A DNA stretch of 27,085 nucleotides from Synergistaceae bacterium (lineage in GTDB: Bacteria; Synergistota; Synergistia; Synergistales; Aminobacteriaceae), in NCBI GenBank assembly GCA_017475805.1, contig JAFVEW010000222.1, forward strand, positions 1 through 27,085, given 5' to 3'. How positions within the stretch are numbered: position 1 is the first letter of the stretch; each line of letters opens with the position of its first letter. The notes beneath the pieces were generated by a model, which did no database searches, was not told where the DNA came from, and was given only the letters and a program-made list of their open reading frames with translations. Position numbers and translations under genes: made by a program. Below are positions 1 to 7,310 of this stretch, piece by piece.

Positions 1-85
1 TATCATTCGAGAAAAAGTAGTTTATCAAAATTAACAAAAATAAATCTCTACGTCAATAAAATAAAAAATTCAAAACGTACCGCTG

Positions 86-94
86 TGTTATAAT
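86..94 (+). promoter_or_regulatory. Extended -10 promoter element upstream of rpmH
   Basis: The sequence TGTTATAAT (TG, one base, then a perfect TATAAT at 89-94) lies 51 bases before the rpmH start in a very AT-rich stretch. No good TTGACA box is seen at 16-18 bases upstream, which fits an extended -10 promoter. It would drive the rpmH-rnpA-yidD-yidC-jag cluster. Upstream bases 1-85 hold no gene I can support. Confidence 0.6.
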
Positions 95-144
95 TTCACG
101 CGATATTATTTTTTTTAATCTAGAGAGGAGTATCTTCACTTAAA

Positions 145-285
145 ATGAAAAAGGGAACATTTCAGCCCCATGTATTGCCTAGAAAACGCAAGATAGGATT
201 CTTAGCTCGTTCAGCTTCAGCATCGGGACGCAAAGTCCTTCGTAACAGAAGACGCAAGGGACGTAAGTACCTGACCCGTGTCTAA
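145..285 (+). CDS. rpmH: 50S ribosomal protein L34
   Basis: A 46-residue, very basic protein, the usual L34 length. The start MKKGTFQPH, the central [20 protein letters not shown] block and the C-terminal LTRV match the L34 family, a component of the large ribosomal subunit. A purine-rich GAGAGGAG at 123-130 precedes the ATG, at a rather long spacing of 14 bases. It heads a five-gene co-directional cluster found next to the replication origin in many bacteria. Its last eight bases overlap the GTG start of rnpA, so the two are probably translationally coupled. Identification is secure. Confidence 0.96.
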   Translation: MKKGTFQPHVLPRKRKIGFLARSASASGRKVLRNRRRKGRKYLTRV

Positions 286-634
286 TAATGTCGCAAAGCT
301 CAAAAAAGGCTGGGAATTTGACTTAATATTCCGCACCGGTATTCGTGTCAACGGGGAACTGGTGCGTTTATTATATTTGAAAGACGATGGCTCATCTGAA
401 ATAAAATTCGGCTGTGCTGTCGGAAAAAAATTAGGCAAAGCTCACGTCCGCAATCGAGGCAAAAGAATTTTACGTGCAGCCTTTGCGGAATTTTCAAGAA
501 AAATAATTCCCGGTCTGCGTATCGTCCTGACTTTAAGAGAAAAGGGAATTAAAGCAAAAACTCAGGACATCGCTGCAGAGCTTGAGAGATTATTCAAGCG
601 AAAAAAATTATTATGCTTTCCAAACTCGCAGTGA
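278..634 (+). CDS. rnpA: Ribonuclease P protein component
   Basis: A 118-residue basic protein; RnpA supports the RNase P RNA that matures tRNA 5' ends. The family signature is visible as [16 protein letters not shown] (about residues 54-69), which contains the conserved RNR. The N-terminal LKKGWEF and the [12 protein letters not shown] strand also fit. The start must be the GTG at 278 because an in-frame TGA lies at 272-274, so it overlaps rpmH by 8 bases. No strong ribosome binding site is seen, which fits coupling to rpmH translation. Its end overlaps yidD by 22 bases. Confidence 0.94.
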   Translation: MSNNVAKLKKGWEFDLIFRTGIRVNGELVRLLYLKDDGSSEIKFGCAVGKKLGKAHVRNRGKRILRAAFAEFSRKIIPGLRIVLTLREKGIKAKTQDIAAELERLFKRKKLLCFPNSQ

Positions 635-840
635 TATTAATCCGCGCATATCAGCTTTTAGTCTCGCCCTATCTTGGCAAAAACTGCCGTTTTTATCCCT
701 CTTGTTCAAGTTACGCTATTCAAGTTTATGAAGAATGGGGATTTTTGCGCGGCTCATTGCTGACATTGAAGCGGCTTTCAAAATGCGGGCCTTGGAATCC
801 CGGAGGCTATGACCCTCCGCCGAAAAATTTTAAGAGGTGA
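613..840 (+). CDS. yidD: Membrane protein insertion efficiency factor YidD
   Basis: A 75-residue protein with the family core: RAYQLLVSPYLGKNCRFYPSCS, then YAIQVYEEWGF and a C-terminal CGPWNPGGYDPPP. The CRFYPSCS motif with its two cysteines and the CGPWNPGGYDP tail are diagnostic. YidD is a peripheral inner-membrane protein that assists YidC-dependent insertion. It starts inside the 3' end of rnpA (22-base overlap) and is followed after 10 bases by yidC, so rnpA, yidD and yidC look translationally linked. Confidence 0.95.
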   Translation: MLSKLAVILIRAYQLLVSPYLGKNCRFYPSCSSYAIQVYEEWGFLRGSLLTLKRLSKCGPWNPGGYDPPPKNFKR

Positions 841-850
841 AATAAAAAAT

Positions 851-1681
851 ATGTGGGAACAAGCAAAATCTTTGCTGCGTGCTCTGCTTGAGCTTATTCA
901 TAACTCGATAACAACCGTCGGAATCGGCAGCGACTTCGCATGGGGACTCGCGATAATTATCTTAACTCTGTTAGTTCGAGCCGCTATGCACCCTTTGACG
1001 CAAAAGCAAATGGTAAGCATGGAAAGAATGCAGAAACTTCAACCGATGTTAAAAGTTCTGCAAGAAAAATACGGCGACGACAAAGACGCATTAAACCGTG
1101 AGACTATGGCTCTATACAAAGAACATAAAGTCAATCCGGCGAGCGGCTGTCTGCCTTTGATAATTCAGCTTCCGATTTTTATTTTGCTTTACGGTGTTCT
1201 TTATGACTTAACTAAGCGTGCTGACTTCACTGACGTTACTTTTTTGGGCGTGAACTTGGGCGGAAGCGTTTTAACGACCGTTGCTAATGCCTTAAATCTC
1301 GTTGACGAGGCCGGAGTGAGAATCCCTGACGAACAGCTTGGCTTTGTGATGGTATTTTTCTCATCATTCACGAACTTGGGCTTATTATTCTCAAATATAG
1401 GAATGTGGATTTTTAATTTCATTCTTCTGCTTTTAATAGCCTGGCTCACTTGGTATCAGCAACATTTATCAAGCGCAGGCAACCCTCAAATGGCTATGAT
1501 GGCGTGGTTCATGCCGCTATTCCTGACGTTTATATGCTTCGGTCTTCCTGGCGGAGTGCTTCTATATTGGGGGATTTCGTCATTGATGGGAATAATTCAT
1601 CAAGTTAGAGTTTCGCGCAGAACAAGCGAAGAAATGAAAACAAAACCGACTTTATATAAGGACAAACCTAAGAAAGATTAA
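851..1681 (+). CDS. yidC: Membrane protein insertase YidC (short type)
   Basis: Insertase of the YidC/Oxa1/Alb3 family, 276 residues from the ATG at 851. That start is preferred over an in-frame start at 809 because AGGTGA at 835-840 lies 10 bases before it, while 809 is inside yidD. The 60KD_IMP domain spans most of the protein: TM1 at about 27-47 with the conserved groove arginine (R43 in LLVRAAMHPL), a charged cytoplasmic hairpin (MERMQKLQPMLKVLQEKYGDD), the GCLPLIIQLPIFILLYGVLY segment, and C-terminal TMs with FGLPGGVLLYW. It lacks the large periplasmic domain of proteobacterial YidC. A basic tail (KDKPKKD) may contact ribosomes. Confidence 0.95.
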   Translation: MWEQAKSLLRALLELIHNSITTVGIGSDFAWGLAIIILTLLVRAAMHPLTQKQMVSMERMQKLQPMLKVLQEKYGDDKDALNRETMALYKEHKVNPASGCLPLIIQLPIFILLYGVLYDLTKRADFTDVTFLGVNLGGSVLTTVANALNLVDEAGVRIPDEQLGFVMVFFSSFTNLGLLFSNIGMWIFNFILLLLIAWLTWYQQHLSSAGNPQMAMMAWFMPLFLTFICFGLPGGVLLYWGISSLMGIIHQVRVSRRTSEEMKTKPTLYKDKPKKD

Positions 1682-1699
1682 GTAGGTGAAAAAAATAAA

Positions 1700-2584
1700 T
1701 TGACTAACGAAAAGAAAATTATTATTGAGGCTTCAACTGTTGAATCAGCTTTAAGCGATGTCTCTAAGCAGTGGCAGATTCCGGCCGAAAAACTCAAAGC
1801 CAAAGTCATCAGCGAAACACGAAAAGGCTTTTTAGGACTCGGCGGGAAAATGTTGAAAATCGAAATTTCAGCATTAGAAGACGTACCCATTGAAAAGTCT
1901 GATGAGCAAGCTGTAGAAGCAGTAAAGTCTGAAGAAAAATCCGAAAAATCTGAAACTCAAAGCGAATCTTCGGATTTTGAGTCGTTGCGTTCAAAGTTAC
2001 TTGCTAAAGGCGCAGAATTTGTCAACGAAACTTTGAAATTAATGGACTTTGACGCCGAAGCCGTAATTTCAGAGAGCGCGAAAAACACTCTCGATATTCA
2101 AGGCCAAGACGCTTCTGATTATGTCGTAGGACGCTACGGCGACGCATTAAAGGGCATGGAATATTTAGTGAATCTTTCATTGAGAGACCCTAAATCAGAA
2201 CCGAGAATTAAAATCGACAGCTGCGGCTATCGTGAACGCAGAACAAAAAGCCTCGAACGTTTAGCCGAAGCTACAGCTCGTCAAGCCGTTAAATACGGCC
2301 GTCCAGTAAGACTCGAACCTATGGCAAGCTGGGAACGCTGGGTTATTCACACGACTTTGAAAGACCGCGACGACATTTCGACTGAATCAGTAGGTGAACC
2401 TCCGCTTAGAAAAGTCGTAATTATGCCGAAGTTTGACCCTGAACAAGAAGGCACAGCTGGGCCTGCTACCATGAGAATCAGAGCAAGACGTGAAAAAGTA
2501 GGACATAGACCAGACCGTGAACGCCAGCCTATAGACCGCAGCGAGCGGCGTAGACGAAGACCAAGACGAAATTATAATAATTAG
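1700..2584 (+). CDS. jag: RNA-binding protein Jag/KhpB (Jag_N-KH-R3H)
   Basis: A 294-residue RNA-binding protein starting at a TTG; TAGGTGA at 1683-1689 supports this start. Domains in order: Jag_N (about 1-55, with ETRKGFLGLGGK), a Glu/Ser/Lys-rich linker (about 58-95), a KH domain (about 96-165, with GRYG at 144-147 as the GxxG loop) and an R3H domain (about 180-245, with R213 and H217 in WERWVIH). The C-terminus is a basic Arg-rich tail. KhpB/Jag pairs with KhpA in Gram-positives and affects cell elongation and envelope growth; its position after yidC is conserved. The stop TAG lies inside a heptad repeat array that also forms the downstream terminator. Confidence 0.93.
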   Translation: MTNEKKIIIEASTVESALSDVSKQWQIPAEKLKAKVISETRKGFLGLGGKMLKIEISALEDVPIEKSDEQAVEAVKSEEKSEKSETQSESSDFESLRSKLLAKGAEFVNETLKLMDFDAEAVISESAKNTLDIQGQDASDYVVGRYGDALKGMEYLVNLSLRDPKSEPRIKIDSCGYRERRTKSLERLAEATARQAVKYGRPVRLEPMASWERWVIHTTLKDRDDISTESVGEPPLRKVVIMPKFDPEQEGTAGPATMRIRARREKVGHRPDRERQPIDRSERRRRRPRRNYNN

Positions 2585-2610
2585 GAATGAGCAATTAGGA
2601 GTTAGGAATT
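2581..2610 (+). repeat. Heptad repeat array at the jag stop codon
   Basis: A degenerate 7-bp array read on the + strand: TTAGGAA, TGAGCAA, TTAGGAG, TTAGGAA. The first unit contains the jag stop codon (TAG at 2582-2584). Bases 2590-2610 are identical over 21 bases to the reverse complement of 21205-21225 after pycB. Five further arrays with the same unit occur in this window. Confidence 0.8.
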
Positions 2611-2632
2611 TTCTTAGCTCCTAATTTTTTTT
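2593..2632 (+). terminator. Rho-independent terminator of the jag operon
   Basis: AATTAGGAG (2593-2601) pairs perfectly with CTCCTAATT (2618-2626), and the stem can extend inward through 2602-2607/2612-2617 with two G-U pairs. Eight T residues follow (2625-2632). It is built from heptad array sequence and also encodes the last codons of the convergent cinA gene. On the minus strand no U-tract follows the hairpin, so it should act mainly on jag transcripts. Confidence 0.75.
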
Positions 2633-3831
2633 AATAATTCAGCAAGAATAAATCTCACAGCGCGAGTTCTTACTTCTTGACGGTTACCGGGAAAAATTTT
2701 AGTGAAAGTTTTTGTTTTATTTTTTGAAGCTACTCCGAAGCAGACTGTTCCGACGGGTTTTAATTCCGTTCCGCCGTCAGGTCCTGCTATTCCTGTTGTC
2801 GAAACTGCAAAATCTGTGTCATAAACTTTTAACGCGCCTTCAGCCATTTCGCGAGCGCACTGTTCGCTGACTGCACCGAAATTTTTTAGAGTTTGTTCAT
2901 CGACGCCTAAAATTTTTATTTTTGCTTCGTTGCTGTAAGTTACCGCACTGCCATTGAAACTTTCAGAGCTTCCGGGAATTTCAGTCAAAGCCGCCCCGAC
3001 TAAGCCGCCCGTACATGACTCGGCGCAAGAAATTTTTACATTTTTAATTTTTGCTTCAAACAAAACTGCTTCAGCTATTGAAGCACAACCCTTAGGCAAA
3101 GCGTCAGGGAATTTTTCGCGTATAATTTTCTCGGCGTTGTTCACGATTTCAGGCTCGCCGCGAATTATTAACTCAACTTGAGGGAACGCTGGCAAGATTG
3201 AGACGTGAAGATTTTTATTGTTAATTACTTCGGGAATTTTATTCGCGATCGTCATTTCAGGAACGTCAAGAATAATTATCGATGTCCAAGCGTAATCTTG
3301 AGTATTTTCTGAAAAAATTTCAGGGAGTTCCTGACGTGTCATTGATTCGTATTCCATAGGAACGCCAGGCAAAGCTATAACTTTTGTTCCGTCCTTTTCA
3401 AATTTAATTCCGAGAGCAAAACCCGTAGGATTAAATACAGGCGCGGCAAGTTCAGGGATCATTGCTTGAGGGTTTCGACATCTTTCAGTGTATTCAAGCC
3501 GTTTAGGATCGTCTTTGACTCTTTCAACGACTTTATCATAAAGAGAATCGGAATATAAATCACAGCCTAAATATTTTGCTATTGCGTAACGAGTCTTATC
3601 ATCATGAGTCGGGCCAAGTCCGCCTGAAACAATTAATAAATCAACTTTGCCGACCCAACGCGACAGTAAATTTATAATCTCGTCTTCTTCGTCTGAAATT
3701 ATTTCGATTCGTTTTAACTTAACGCCCTTATTATGAAAATTTTTAGCCATGAAGCTGCAATTTTTTTCGAGCCTTGCACCGCTCAAAAGTTCGTCGCCGA
3801 TAGCGGCTAAAACTGCTGATTTAATTTTCAT
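2614..3831 (-). CDS. cinA: CinA-like protein (MoCF_biosynth domain plus nicotinamide-nucleotide amidase)
   Basis: A 405-residue two-domain protein of full family length. Residues 1 to about 170 form the molybdopterin-binding-like domain (AAIGDELLSG at the start, SGGLGPTHDDKTR and ALPGVPMEYESM further on). Residues from about 250 form the PncC amidase domain with SCAESCTGGLVGAAL, FNGSAVTYSNEAK and TGIAGPDGGT. PncC converts NMN to nicotinic acid mononucleotide in pyridine nucleotide recycling; the N-terminal domain of this class can act as an ADP-ribose-type pyrophosphatase. It is last in a rimO-pgpA-cinA operon, 3 bases after pgpA. The final KKIRS and stop are encoded inside the repeat-derived hairpin shared with jag. 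Confidence 0.93.
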   Translation of the reverse strand: MKIKSAVLAAIGDELLSGARLEKNCSFMAKNFHNKGVKLKRIEIISDEEDEIINLLSRWVGKVDLLIVSGGLGPTHDDKTRYAIAKYLGCDLYSDSLYDKVVERVKDDPKRLEYTERCRNPQAMIPELAAPVFNPTGFALGIKFEKDGTKVIALPGVPMEYESMTRQELPEIFSENTQDYAWTSIIILDVPEMTIANKIPEVINNKNLHVSILPAFPQVELIIRGEPEIVNNAEKIIREKFPDALPKGCASIAEAVLFEAKIKNVKISCAESCTGGLVGAALTEIPGSSESFNGSAVTYSNEAKIKILGVDEQTLKNFGAVSEQCAREMAEGALKVYDTDFAVSTTGIAGPDGGTELKPVGTVCFGVASKNKTKTFTKIFPGNRQEVRTRAVRFILAELLKKIRS

Positions 3832-3834
3832 TTT

Positions 3835-4359
3835 TTATTTTCCTGCTATCAAATTTATTAACTCTTCGACCCAGCCTGCGTGATGAAAATATGCGTTATA
3901 GGCTTGCAATAAAAAATTAGCCATTATTCCGCCCGCAACGTCGTCGAGCATTATTCCCCAGCCGCCCGGAACTTTCTCATCAAAATAAGACACAGGCCAA
4001 GGCTTAAGAATATCAATTAGTCTGAACAAAAAGAAGCCCGGAATTATAAAACTTTTAGGGAGCATGAACAAAGTCAGCCACATTCCCGGAACTTCGTCAA
4101 TGTTTAAGAAACTCGGGTCTTTCATTGAGAAAAATTTTTCAGATTTTCCTGTTACATAGACGCCTAAGAAAGTTATTATTAAAATCGCCCATAAAGGAAC
4201 GTCAACAAACATGCTAACGACGCAGGCCGCCGCAGAGCTTACAGTGCCGGGCATTCCTGAAGGCAGAAAACCTAAGCCGAAAACGCTTGCGAGCCACACA
4301 TAATATGGATATTTTTTCGCGTCGTTCCAATTAAATTTGAAATCTTTTGCTGCAGGCAT
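3835..4359 (-). CDS. pgpA: Phosphatidylglycerophosphatase A
   Basis: A 174-residue membrane protein. PgpA dephosphorylates phosphatidylglycerophosphate to phosphatidylglycerol at the inner membrane. Diagnostic features are GFGFLPSGMPGTVSS-like text near residues 28-42 (here GLGFLPSGMPGTVSS), the IDEVPGMW segment, and the block FFLFRLIDILKPWPVSYFD followed by GGWGIMLDDVAGG, whose acidic residues form the active site. Three or four hydrophobic stretches fit membrane segments. It sits 3 bases after rimO and 3 bases before cinA, which implies one transcript. Confidence 0.94.
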   Translation of the reverse strand: MPAAKDFKFNWNDAKKYPYYVWLASVFGLGFLPSGMPGTVSSAAACVVSMFVDVPLWAILIITFLGVYVTGKSEKFFSMKDPSFLNIDEVPGMWLTLFMLPKSFIIPGFFLFRLIDILKPWPVSYFDEKVPGGWGIMLDDVAGGIMANFLLQAYNAYFHHAGWVEELINLIAGK

Positions 4360-4362
4360 TGT

Positions 4363-5682
4363 CTAATCAATCACCTTTCCGAATAAATCATTTTCTATAC
4401 TGCTCTCAATTTTTGCGCGGATAACGTCGCCGGGCTTGAATTTTTTTGCTAATTTATCTTTGTTAAAACCGTCCACTAAAACTACGCCGTCAATTTCAGG
4501 AGCGTCTCTGAAACTTCTTCCGACAGCTACGAGTTCGCCGTCTTGACGGTCAAAACGTTCGATTAAAATTTCAAGTTCGCGGCCGTCAAATAAACTGCTT
4601 CTCTGACTTGCGATTTCGCTCTGTAAATTCAAAACTTCACTGCAACGCTGCTCGGCGATTTCTTTTAAGACTCGTTTTTTTAATTTTGCGGCAGGCGTTC
4701 CTTCTTCGCGTGAATAAGAAAAAACTCCTAAATGATCAAATTCAATTTCGCTGAGAAAATCTAAAACTTTTTCAAAATTTTCGCGTGTCTCGCCGGGAAA
4801 TCCAGTCATTATTGTTGTTCTTAACGTGAATAAATCATCGACGCCGCGAATATACTTAAAAATTTTTTCCATATGACCTTCGGGGCAAGGTCTGTTCATG
4901 GCTTTTAATATTTCAGAATCAACATGCTGAATCGGAATGTCAAGATAATGCAAAACTTTTTCATGAGACATCAAAAAATCTATTAAATCTTCATTAACCC
5001 GATTAGGGTGAAGATATAAAAGCCTCAGCCATGTTCCCTTAGGCAATTCGCGGTCGAGTTCGTGAATTAAAGTTTTTAAGTTTATATTTTCGTCGTCAAT
5101 GTCAGCTCCGTAAACCGTCAAGTCTTGGCCTACGAGGCATAATTCTTTAGCTCCGGCAGCGCAGAGCATCAAAGCCTCATCGATTAAATTTTTTAACGGC
5201 ACGCTTCTAAGCCGGCCTCTTATTAACGGTATCGCACAGTAAGAACAAAGAGTGTTGCAGCCTTCGCTGACCTTTAGATAACGGCTCCAAAATCTTTTAT
5301 CGATAGCGGGAGCTATGACTTTGCAATTTTGATTAAAATCGCCGCCTAAGAATTTAATAATTTTTTCCCATTCTTCGGAACGTGCGAATAAATCAACGCT
5401 TGAAAATTCTTCACGCAAATTTTTCTCGTAACGATTGACGAGACACCCGAGAACGATTAATTTTTTTATCTTGCCTGAATTTTTTAATTCTTCGAGGTCT
5501 AAAATCGCGTCGATATTCTCTTTTACGGCATCAAGAATAAATCCGCAAGTATTAATAATCGCGGCGTCGGCTTTCACGGCCTCGTCTATGATTTCATGTC
5601 CGGCGGCTTTGAGCAGCGCAATTAAATGTTCACTGTCCGCAGTGTTCTTTGCGCAGCCCATGCTTAAAACAAAAATTTTCAT
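4363..5682 (-). CDS. rimO: Ribosomal protein S12 methylthiotransferase RimO
   Basis: A 439-residue radical SAM enzyme that methylthiolates an aspartate of ribosomal protein S12. It has the UPF0004 domain with cluster cysteines C10, C46 and C80, then the radical SAM motif C142-x3-C146-x2-C149 (GCNTLCSYCAIPLIRGR), and a C-terminal TRAM domain. The CAIPxxRG context favours RimO over MiaB. First gene of rimO-pgpA-cinA. The MKIFVLSMGCAKN start fits the family, but no clear ribosome binding site is seen upstream; a heptad repeat array lies 31 bases before the ATG. Confidence 0.93.
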   Translation of the reverse strand: MKIFVLSMGCAKNTADSEHLIALLKAAGHEIIDEAVKADAAIINTCGFILDAVKENIDAILDLEELKNSGKIKKLIVLGCLVNRYEKNLREEFSSVDLFARSEEWEKIIKFLGGDFNQNCKVIAPAIDKRFWSRYLKVSEGCNTLCSYCAIPLIRGRLRSVPLKNLIDEALMLCAAGAKELCLVGQDLTVYGADIDDENINLKTLIHELDRELPKGTWLRLLYLHPNRVNEDLIDFLMSHEKVLHYLDIPIQHVDSEILKAMNRPCPEGHMEKIFKYIRGVDDLFTLRTTIMTGFPGETRENFEKVLDFLSEIEFDHLGVFSYSREEGTPAAKLKKRVLKEIAEQRCSEVLNLQSEIASQRSSLFDGRELEILIERFDRQDGELVAVGRSFRDAPEIDGVVLVDGFNKDKLAKKFKPGDVIRAKIESSIENDLFGKVID

Positions 5683-5712
5683 TTTTAAGTTTTCATTAGC
5701 TAAAGAAATTTT

Positions 5713-5748
5713 TACTTCCTACTTCCTAACTCCTAATTCCTACTTGCT
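5713..5748 (-). repeat. Heptad repeat array after the Mrr-like gene
   Basis: On the minus strand the array begins two bases after the TAA of the Mrr-like gene (5751-5753) and reads as consecutive 7-bp units of the type AGCAAGT, AGGAATT, AGGAGTT, AGGAAGT, AGGAAGT. The polypurine strand is the sense strand of the preceding gene. It fills most of the 68-base gap to rimO. Confidence 0.8.
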
Positions 5749-5750
5749 TT

Positions 5751-6401
5751 TTAGCCTTCGTATTCGTCAAAACTTTCAAGGTCGATAGCTTTAAGCTCAA
5801 AAACTTTTTCAGTGTTTACGCAGAAATTATTTGAAATCATAAGGCCGGCTAATTTTTTGCCGTCAACAAGCATAATTCCTTCGTCGCGTGCAACATCTTC
5901 GGCGGATTTTGAAAAATTACCTACTGTTACAAACATTCCTTTTCCGCCCTTGTCGCTGAGAGCATTGACGAAATCTAACATGTCGGCTTTGCTGACGGTC
6001 TTTGAGCTTGATAATTTTCGAGCTTGAATATAAATCGGATTCATTCCAGGCTTATTCTCTAAGATAATTCCCTGAATTAAATCGCTGCCTTCGGCTTCAT
6101 TCGTATAGCGGGCAGTCTGGAAAACTCGATAGCCCATTTTCGACAGTAAATCCATGACGAGCATACAAAAATTATCTTGATGAAGCGACTCTATCCGAGT
6201 AAGTACGCCGTCAGCGAGTTTTTCGTTATACTGCTGTACTAAGTCCTCGATACTTAAATCAGAAAAATCCTGCGCCGTTCCTGAAGGTTCTTCGGATTCT
6301 TCATCTTCGTCTTCTGTTTCTTCTACTTCAATTTCTTCTATTTCTTCTTGTGATACTTCTTCTGCGGCTTCGAGTGTTGCGTCTAATTCAGGTTCATTCA
6401 T
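5751..6401 (-). CDS. Mrr-type restriction endonuclease-like domain protein (C-terminal part of split gene)
   Basis: A 216-residue ORF. It starts with an acidic low-complexity stretch (about 1-45), then a restriction-endonuclease-like fold of the Mrr type: MDLLSKMGYRVFQTARYTNEAEGSDL, IYIQARKL, ADMLDFVNALSDKGGKGMFVTVG and a C-terminal VDGKKLAGLM. Mrr enzymes cut methylated DNA. Compared with the usual DGII and QAK catalytic motifs, this copy reads QGII and QAR, so it may be inactive; that comparison is by eye. The ATG at 6401 has GAGG eight bases upstream, so it could be translated on its own. However, the reading frame is open without interruption from 6851 down to this ATG and continues the upstream ORF, from which only one amber codon separates it. 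Confidence 0.75.
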   Translation of the reverse strand: MNEPELDATLEAAEEVSQEEIEEIEVEETEDEDEESEEPSGTAQDFSDLSIEDLVQQYNEKLADGVLTRIESLHQDNFCMLVMDLLSKMGYRVFQTARYTNEAEGSDLIQGIILENKPGMNPIYIQARKLSSSKTVSKADMLDFVNALSDKGGKGMFVTVGNFSKSAEDVARDEGIMLVDGKKLAGLMISNNFCVNTEKVFELKAIDLESFDEYEG

Positions 6402-6854
6402 TTTTATATCCTCGTTTTCGTTTTCAGATTCGGTTTCAATTTCACTTTCTATTTCGTTATTATCTTCAATTTCTTCTACGTCAGCGTCAGTTTCTTCAAC
6501 ATTTTCAACTTCGTCAACGTCTTCGGCGTCAATTCCGTCATCGTCGGACGTTTCAGTTTCAGGCTCGCTTGGCTGTTCTTGTTCTTGCTCTGCGACTTCT
6601 TCAAACTCCGGTTCAGATTCTTGGATAGCTTCATCAATTTCTCCTGATTCTTCAGGAATTTCTGTTTCTTCAGCTTCTAAATTTTCTGTAGCGTGCGGCT
6701 CTTCTTCGATATTTTCTTCGCTTTCTTCGTCGGCAAGAGTAGTGTTTTCTTCTAAAACATCTTCAGTTTCTTCACTCTCTTGTTCTTCTTGTTCGTTATC
6801 TTCATCAAGGCCGATAGGAATATCAAAATCTTCGTCTGTTTCTTCTATTTCCTA
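6402..6854 (-). other. Acidic-linker coding frame and in-frame amber codon joining the two Mrr-like ORFs
   Basis: Reading the minus strand in the frame of both flanking ORFs, the codons from 6851 to 6402 are all sense codons (150 of them), dominated by GAA, GAT and GAC with Asn, Thr, Ile and Pro between. The only stop is a TAG at 6852-6854, flanked on both sides by GAA codons. A single change of GAG to TAG would explain it. There is no alternative ATG, GTG or TTG between the amber codon and 6401. Confidence 0.85.
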
Positions 6855-7310
6855 TTCGATTTCTTCAACTTCTCCGACGTCTTCAAGCTCGTCAGTCTCT
6901 TCGCTTGACTCAGGAGTTGGAGCTTGCTCTTCTTCAATTATTTCAGGTTCAGGCGCGGGAATTGGAGCTTGTGCAATTTGTTTATCAGCAGACACGGCCT
7001 TAAATTTTTTCAAATAAGCGTCATCGATAAGTTCCGGGTCTTCTGCTAAAATTTCAGAGCCTGTCTTGCTAATTAAGTAAGTAGTCTTTGAAGGGTGGCG
7101 TAAGAGTTTATTTTTAAGCAGATAATTAATAGCGTCATTGATATTATTTTTGAAAGCCGTTTTTTCTGTCGAGGACATTTCCTCAAGCTCAGCGTTAATT
7201 TTTCCCGCGATAAGCTCGAGCAATTCATTTATAACAAAGTTATGGGGAGCCTCATCTTTGAAAATTTCAAGCAGAGGCTTGCGAATTTCCTGAGTGCCGG
7301 GAACGGGCAT
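6852..7310 (-). CDS. Mrr N-terminal-type winged-helix protein with acidic tail (N-terminal part of split gene)
   Basis: A 152-residue ORF starting at an ATG preceded by AGGTGA at 7318-7323 (good spacing). Residues 1 to about 105 resemble the Mrr_N winged-helix domain: RKPLLEIFKDEAPHN, INELLELIAGKIN, INDAINYLLKNKLLRH, then YLISKTGSEIL. This domain normally recognises DNA in front of an Mrr catalytic domain. The remainder (about 115-152) is Glu-rich and runs into the amber stop at 6852-6854; the same frame continues to the nuclease-like domain ending at 5751. The original protein would be about 519 residues. An unusually long acidic linker separates the two domains. Confidence 0.75.
   Translation of the reverse strand: MPVPGTQEIRKPLLEIFKDEAPHNFVINELLELIAGKINAELEEMSSTEKTAFKNNINDAINYLLKNKLLRHPSKTTYLISKTGSEILAEDPELIDDAYLKKFKAVSADKQIAQAPIPAPEPEIIEEEQAPTPESSEETDELEDVGEVEEIE

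Noticed and set aside
1..85. Replication origin or DnaA boxes upstream of rpmH
   Set aside because: Only one weak TTATCAAAA-like 9-mer was seen (22-30); no cluster of DnaA boxes or dnaA gene is in the window.
809..850. Start of yidC at 809
   Set aside because: It would lie inside yidD and gives a non-family leader (MTLRRKILRGE); the ATG at 851 has AGGTGA at good spacing.
6852..6854. Pyrrolysine or other programmed decoding of the in-frame TAG
   Set aside because: TAG is a normal stop for at least three other genes here (jag, deacetylase, CorC-like), and the site lies in a low-complexity linker, not at an active site. No downstream recoding hairpin was seen.
6350..7017. Plus-strand ORFs rich in Arg/Gln/Phe or Ser opposite the Mrr-like gene
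   Set aside because: They are mirror images of the GAA-rich acidic linker (TTC/TCT repeats) and have no protein-like composition or start signals.
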